Positions 59,242 to 64,000 of a stretch of DNA of 64,000 nucleotides are shown one piece after another. The notes beneath the pieces are model-generated. The model was given only the letters and a program-made list of their open reading frames with translations, did no database searches and was not told the DNA's origin. Made by a program: the position numbers and the translations under genes. Source of the stretch: Candidula unifasciata (taxonomy: Eukaryota > Mollusca > Gastropoda > Stylommatophora > Geomitridae). Where the stretch lies: NCBI GenBank assembly GCA_905116865.2, contig CAJHNH020002779.1, positions 351,001 through 415,000 of the forward strand, written 5' to 3'. The stretch's first letter is position 1; each line of letters begins with the position of its first letter.

Positions 59242-60055
59242 TGGTACCACTGACGTCGTGTATTATTTACACATTTAATTGCTGGTACCACTGACGTCGT
59301 GTCTTATATACACGTGTGGATCCTGGTACCACTGACGTCGTGTATTATATACACATTTAATTGCTGGTACCACTGACGTCGTGTCTTGTATACACATTTA
59401 ATTGCTGGTACCACTGACGTCGTGTATTATAAACACATTTAATTGCTGGTACCACTGACGTCGTGTCTTATATACACATTTAATTGCTGGTACCACTGAC
59501 GTCGTGTCTTATATACACGTGTGGATCCTGGTACCACTGACGTCGTGTATTATATACACATTTAATTGCTGGTACCACTGACGTCGTGTCTTATATACAC
59601 ATTTAATTGCTGGTACCACTGACGTCGTGTCTTATATACACATTTAATTGCTGGTACCACTGACGTCGTGTCTTATATAAACATTTAATTGCTGGTACCA
59701 CTGACGTCGTGTCTTATATACACATTTAATTGCTGGTACCACTGACGTCGTGTCTTATATACACATTTAATTGCTGGTACCACTGACGTCGTGTCTTATA
59801 TACACATGTGAATGCTGGTACCACTGACGTCGTGTCTTATATACACGTGTGGATCCTGGTACCACTGACGTCGTGTATTATATACACATTTAATTGCTGG
59901 TACCACTGACGTCGTGTATTATTTACACATTTAATTGCTGGTACCACTGACGTCGTGTCTCATATACACATTTAATTGCTGGTACCACTGATGTCGTGTC
60001 TTATATACACATTTAATTGCTGGTACCACTGACGTCGTGTATTATATACATTTAT
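59242..60055. repeat. 41-bp minisatellite with TGACGTCG, about 20 units
   Basis: Unit: CTGGTACCACTGACGTCGTG then TCTTATATACACATTTAATT and G. GGTACC and GACGTC are palindromes present in nearly every unit. Three units replace the end with ACACGTGTGGATC, at spacings of exactly 205 and 328 bp (5 and 8 units). Confidence 0.95.
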
Positions 60056-60057
60056 TT

Positions 60058-60290
60058 GGACGTTATTGGAGTGGTTAAGCCATTTGCCTCCTTCTGTGAA
60101 GGTTGTGGGTTCGATTCCGAACTGCATCCTTTGGTTCGCCAATACATGTGTTTCAGGGGGTTCCCTGTATGCTTTGGTCGTTGCTGGGAGTTCGCGCTTA
60201 GTGCAACGCTGTTGCAGGCGAGCTGCTGATCCAGTGAGGAAGATACCATGTCTTGTGTAGAACCTATCTTAATGAAGTTGATCCTTTTAA
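60058..60290 (+). mobile_element. SINE E copy at the end of the 41-bp array
   Basis: Head GGAGTGGTTAAGCCATTTGC and GGTTGTGGGTTCGATTCCGA, ending TTGATCCTTTTAAACCTTTA. It sits directly on the last unit of the array. Confidence 0.72.
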
Positions 60291-60435
60291 ACCTTTAAAC
60301 ACATTTATACACATTTGGATGCTGCGGCTATGAAAATCATGCATCATTTGCGGCAGTAAAACCGAGTTCCTATATAATATACACGGTTGTCGGTGCTGCG
60401 GAGTTCGTTCACTTTATAGACACATTTAGTTAACA

Positions 60436-60557
60436 TTATAAACATATTTAGATCTTTGCCTGGTACCCATTCAGGGCCAGGCCAACCTAGGAATCAAGAT
60501 AATTTTTTGAAAAAAAAAAAAAAAACACTACCCGAACCCACGACCTTCCGATCCACA
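60436..60557 (-). repeat. SINE A fragment
   Basis: Only the GGTACCCATTCAGGGCCAGG part, an A-rich middle and ACCCACGACCTTCCGATCCA remain. It leads into a GAA-rich tract. Confidence 0.65.
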
Positions 60558-60689
60558 AGAAGAAGAAGAAGAGGAGGAGGAGAAGGAGGAAGGCAAAGAA
60601 AAAAAGAAGAGGAGGAGGAAGATGAAGATGAAGAAGAAGAAGAAGAAGAAGAAGAAGAAGACGAACGAGGAACAATACAAGAGCTGGAG

Positions 60690-61485
60690 AATGTGCTCGG
60701 AGAAAAGGCTTGAAGGGGCTAGAGAATGGGCAGGTAGAAAGTCTTGAAGGGGCTGGAGAATGGACAGGGAGAAAGTCTTGAAGGGGTTGGAGAATGGACA
60801 GGGAGAAAGGCTTGAAGGGGCGGGAGAATGGGCAGGGAGAAAAGGCTTAAGGGAGCTGGAGAATGGACAGGGAGAAAAGGCTTAAGGGAGCTGGAGAATG
60901 GACAGGGAGAAAAGGCTTAAGGGAGCTGGAGAATGGACAGGGAGAAAAGGCTTAAGGGAGCTGGAGAATGGACAGGGAGAAAAGGCTTAAGGGAGCTGGA
61001 GAATGGACAGGGAGAAAAGGCTTAAGGGAGCTGGAGAATGGACAGGGAGAAAAGGCTTAAGGGAGCTAGAGAATGGATAGGGAGAAAAGGCTTAAGGAAG
61101 CTGGAGAATGGACAGGGAGAAAAGGCTTGAAGGGGCTGGAGAATGGGCAGGGAGAAAAGGCTTGAAGGGGCTGGAGAATGGACAGGGAGAAAAGGCTTGA
61201 AGGGGCTGGAGAATGGGCAGGGAGAAAAGGCTTGAAGGGGCTGGAGAATGGGCAGGGAGAAAGTCTTGAAGGGGCTGGAGAATGGGCAGGGAGAAAAGGC
61301 TTGAAGGGGCTGGAGAATGGGCAGGGAGAAAGTCTTGAAGGGGCTGGAGAATGGGCAGGGAGAAAGTCTTGAAGGGGCTGGAGAATGGGCAGGGAGAAAA
61401 GGCTTAAAGGAGCTGGAGAATGGACAGGGAGAAAAGGCTTGAAGGGGCTGGAGAATGGGCAGGGAGAAAAGGCTTGAAGGAGCTG
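60690..61485. repeat. 35-bp purine-rich minisatellite, about 22 units
   Basis: The unit contains AGGGAGAAAAGGCTTGAAGG and GGCTGGAGAATGG. The central block carries CTTAAGGGAG variants while both flanks carry CTTGAAGGGG. The minus-strand proline-rich frame is an artefact. Confidence 0.93.
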
Positions 61486-61582
61486 CAGTTGACCGATTGC
61501 AGGAAGAAGAAGGATAACATTCCCTCAGCATAAAAAGAGTTAATTAACAACTGAACGGGACAGAAATAGTTCAGCAGTATTA

Positions 61583-61851
61583 GTTTTAAAAAAAAGTAAG
61601 TAAAGGACCCTTTTCCAAGCCTTTGTGCATATAGGACTAGACCTATATTTTTATAAACCAATTGGCACTTGGTGGGTCATGTGGTCAGCATCACACCGGC
61701 AGCCTTTACTTCCCAGGACTACACCTGGTACCCACTCTTGGCTGGGTCGACCTGAGAGTCAAGGTCATTTTTGAAAAAAAAAGTCAGGACCCGAGCCTAC
61801 GACCTTCCGATCTGCAGGCGGGCATCTAGCCGCCATCGCCACGGCGACTCC
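61583..61851 (-). mobile_element. SINE A copy
   Basis: Complete reverse copy from AAGTAAGTAAAGGACCC to CCATCGCCACGGCGACTCC. Confidence 0.85.
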
Positions 61852-62097
61852 CAGTACAGCAGTATAGTGGTGTTAATTAGTTCGGTTATCCACAGCTAAG
61901 CTGGACCGATACGGTAGAACGACGTGCCAAACCTTCAGACCGGTGAAGATGAGATCATTCTCGTGGCGTGGTCTGTGTAACAAAAAATCCAAAAATGTAG
62001 CATTATGTAGACAGAACTGACTTGTGCTTGAGTTCTGTAGTGAAACGTGAAGATTGTTCCATTATTTAGTTTTTTGTATCCTTTGCATGGCTGTTTG

Positions 62098-62300
62098 TAC
62101 ACGCACAGGGGGCTGTGTGGTTTCGAGGCAGAATGTGGAGTTAAAAATCTACCCAAAGTATTTCAGGATCCTCGCTGGAGTTACAGAACCTGTGCACTGT
62201 GCTGAGCTTCTTCGGACTTGAGTTAGAAGAAGAACGGAGCAATTATGGGTTACTACCAGTGTGCAATGATGTTGATCCGTTGTTCAAACCCACAACAAAA
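62098..62300 (+). repeat. SINE B copy with internal deletion
   Basis: A short head piece (GGCTGTGTGGTTTCGAGGCA) is joined to the 3' half (CTACCCAAAGTATTTCAGGA to GATGTTGATCCGTTGTTCAA). Confidence 0.75.
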
Positions 62301-62642
62301 GTCAGCCTTTGTTTCTCCCTCAGTGTTAAATATGTTGCATAATCTCTGTTCCCCCCCCCCCCTTTCTTCGAATTAGTCTTTTTTTTGGGGGAGGGGGGGG
62401 GGGGGATCACCCGTGGAGAGGTCCCGGAAACCCCGGTCCGGCGTTAGGCTATATTTATGACCCGGCTATATATTAGGGCCTCCTGCAAAAGCAGAGGTAG
62501 GGCTTCAAAACAACAAAAATTTGCATCCCCCACAGGGGGACGACTTCGAAACTAAACAAGTGTTCGCTACCGAAAGAGTTGAAGGCGAGCACAGAAGAAG
62601 AACACTTTACGGTACTAAAAGTGTTCACGCACATTTTTTAAA

Positions 62643-62880
62643 AGTTAGTTGCGTATCGTTTAGAGGACGTTGCAGAACCAACCCCGGCATTGTTTGGCTG
62701 TTGTGGGTTTTTTTTAAAGGCCAGTTTACGTCTAGTAGGTTGCCATTACTTTTTGGACGGTTGGCTTCTCAATACCACTGTCGAAACCAACACAAGGCGT
62801 AAGGCCCGCAGCCGAGATCGAATCCGGCATCTCGGCATTACGAAGCGCGTTCGCAACGCCCAAGCTACAGACGCCGAGGT
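62643..62880 (-). mobile_element. SINE C copy
   Basis: Reverse copy from TTAGTTGCGTATCGTTTAGA to TTACGAAGCGCGTTCGCAAC, including the head complement CCGAGATCGAATCCGGCATC. Confidence 0.82.
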
Positions 62881-63120
62881 TCACGCACGTAGACATGAAA
62901 ATGAAGCTATTTTTGCTTGAAATTGGCCAGCCCACGAAACAACGCCGGTCTCTGTCCCACTTATATTTCGATGCCACACTTAGTAGATCTGCAGGAAACG
63001 GCGCGCTATCAGATACACGAGAAACATAATTACCCCAATTCATGTCGGCAGGAATCTTACGGTTAGAAAGTTCGTGTGTTCTCTTGTGAAGAAAGGGGAA
63101 AGCTGGCATACCAGCCATAA

Positions 63121-63205
63121 GCGTTGGAACGTAGGGGGCTTCTGCCGGAACGTAGGGAGCTTTTGCCGGAACTTAGGGGGCTTCTGCCGGAACGTAGGGG
63201 GCTTT
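63121..63205. repeat. 21-bp tandem repeat, 4 units
   Basis: The unit GGAACGTAGGGGGCTTCTGCC is close to the consensus. Being a multiple of 3 it yields an LPERRGL-type frame that is not considered coding. Confidence 0.85.
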
Positions 63206-63387
63206 TGCTCTTGGACTCCATACCAGATCTATTGAGGGTGGGGTGGGGGGCAATCAGCCCTTCTGAGGTATACAATTTTAAAGAGGGTGAAGTGACTTTC
63301 TTTGACATCTGTTGCTTTAACTCTTGTTATATTATTTCAGATATATTTGTTTATTTGCTATTGTGCATTTGATATTCTTTATATTCA

Positions 63388-63390
<3 letters not shown>

Positions 63391-63462
<72 letters not shown>
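63391..63462. repeat. ATT microsatellite
   Basis: About 24 ATT units. A shorter one is at 25509-25540. Confidence 0.95.
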
Positions 63463-63463
<1 letters not shown>

Positions 63464-63559
63464 AACTAAATACTGTGCAAAATAAATGTCTACGGAGAGA
63501 TCACACATGATTAACTAAGAAGGAAACTAAAATGTTCATAAGTGGCAACCGTTGTAAAA

Positions 63560-63765
63560 GAAAGAAGGGTGGAGATGGTTTGGGCGTGTTTGCCGAATGC
63601 CCCGTGCCACTTTAGTAAGAGAAGCCCTCAAATTACCGGGGTGGGGCTTCAGAATAACTAAAAATTGCATCCAACATGGGGACATGATTGACTCACTGGG
63701 AACAAGCACAATTGCTTACAGTTGACAACGCAGAATGGCGCTCAGGTCCTGATGTATATTATTCA
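63560..63765 (+). pseudogene. LINE C-terminal fragment
   Basis: One frame reads WRWFGRVCRMPRATLVREAL followed by KLPGW, matching the RWFGHVCRM motif of RTE-type tails. It then diverges and stops. A related 40-bp piece (GGGCTTCA...TTGCATCC...GGGGAC) occurs at about 62493-62540. Confidence 0.55.
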
Positions 63766-64000
63766 TCCCGATTCCTACACACTATTTAGTCACCGTTTCT
63801 TCTGTCATCACAGCCACAGCTGCTTACTTAATAATAATAAGAACAATAACAAAATGAATATGTCTAGATCTTCTTCATGTAGCTGCTGTTGACTCCAGGT
63901 ATTTACCACTGATTTCGCTCAGCTGCTTTTCTGCCCATTGTATCTAATGTGAGTTTACATTCCTTCTGTGAAGACCCTGCTTTGCATAGTGATTATCATT

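Noticed and set aside
59242..60055. CRISPR-like regular array
   Set aside because: The full 41-bp unit repeats without unique spacers, in a eukaryotic intron; it is a minisatellite.
61022..61531. Proline-rich minus-strand frame of 169 codons
   Set aside because: 35-bp purine-rich array read on the other strand.

Overview
The window is eukaryotic, intron-rich and extremely repeat-rich. One host gene is supported. It is a plus-strand M13-family zinc metallopeptidase of the endothelin-converting-enzyme (ECE)/neprilysin type. Four consecutive exons (15092-15198, 21115-21269, 38488-38691, 42921-43213) join in phase into a 253-residue N-terminal part: cytoplasmic tail, signal-anchor, first conserved cysteines and the start of the ectodomain. 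The catalytic half is not in the window and must lie beyond position 64000. Introns are about 5.9, 17.2, 4.2 and more than 20.8 kb. Gene style and repeat content suggest an invertebrate, most likely a gastropod or other lophotrochozoan. This is an inference, because no species-diagnostic sequence is present.

Nearly everything else is transposable elements (TEs) and tandem repeats. The largest element is a 10.15-kb LTR retrotransposon (26934-37085, minus strand) in intron 2. Its LTRs of 725/724 bp are almost identical and it is flanked by a 5-bp target duplication, CATAT. Its domain order is gag, protease, integrase, then reverse transcriptase/RNase H. This copia-like order in a Ty3/gypsy-type element is known from the Gmr1 lineage. 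Its coding region is interrupted mostly by single-base shifts in A/T homopolymers.

A nearly full-length RTE-like LINE (53116-56347) sits inside a tRNA-derived SINE with a 12-bp target duplication. Two short hAT elements (3297-3499, 42363-42567) resemble the SPIN/URR1 hAT-Charlie family known for horizontal transfer between animals. A second hAT-type MITE family has four copies (2119, 15216, 39656, 47922). One of these contains another terminal-inverted-repeat element that itself contains a LINE fragment. At least five SINE families (labelled A-E here) recur throughout, several with target-site duplications.

Tandem repeats include a 13-bp two-letter minisatellite (12.6-14.9 kb), a 28-bp array (10.4-11.6 kb), a 37-bp array (8.5-9.3 kb), a 41-bp array with a TGACGTC palindrome in each unit (59.2-60.1 kb) and a 35-bp purine-rich array (60.7-61.5 kb). 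There are also many CT, CTT, AT and AGT/AGC microsatellites. These arrays produce most of the long open frames in the window, and those frames are not genes. No rRNA gene, functional tRNA gene, CRISPR array or bacterial operon is seen.
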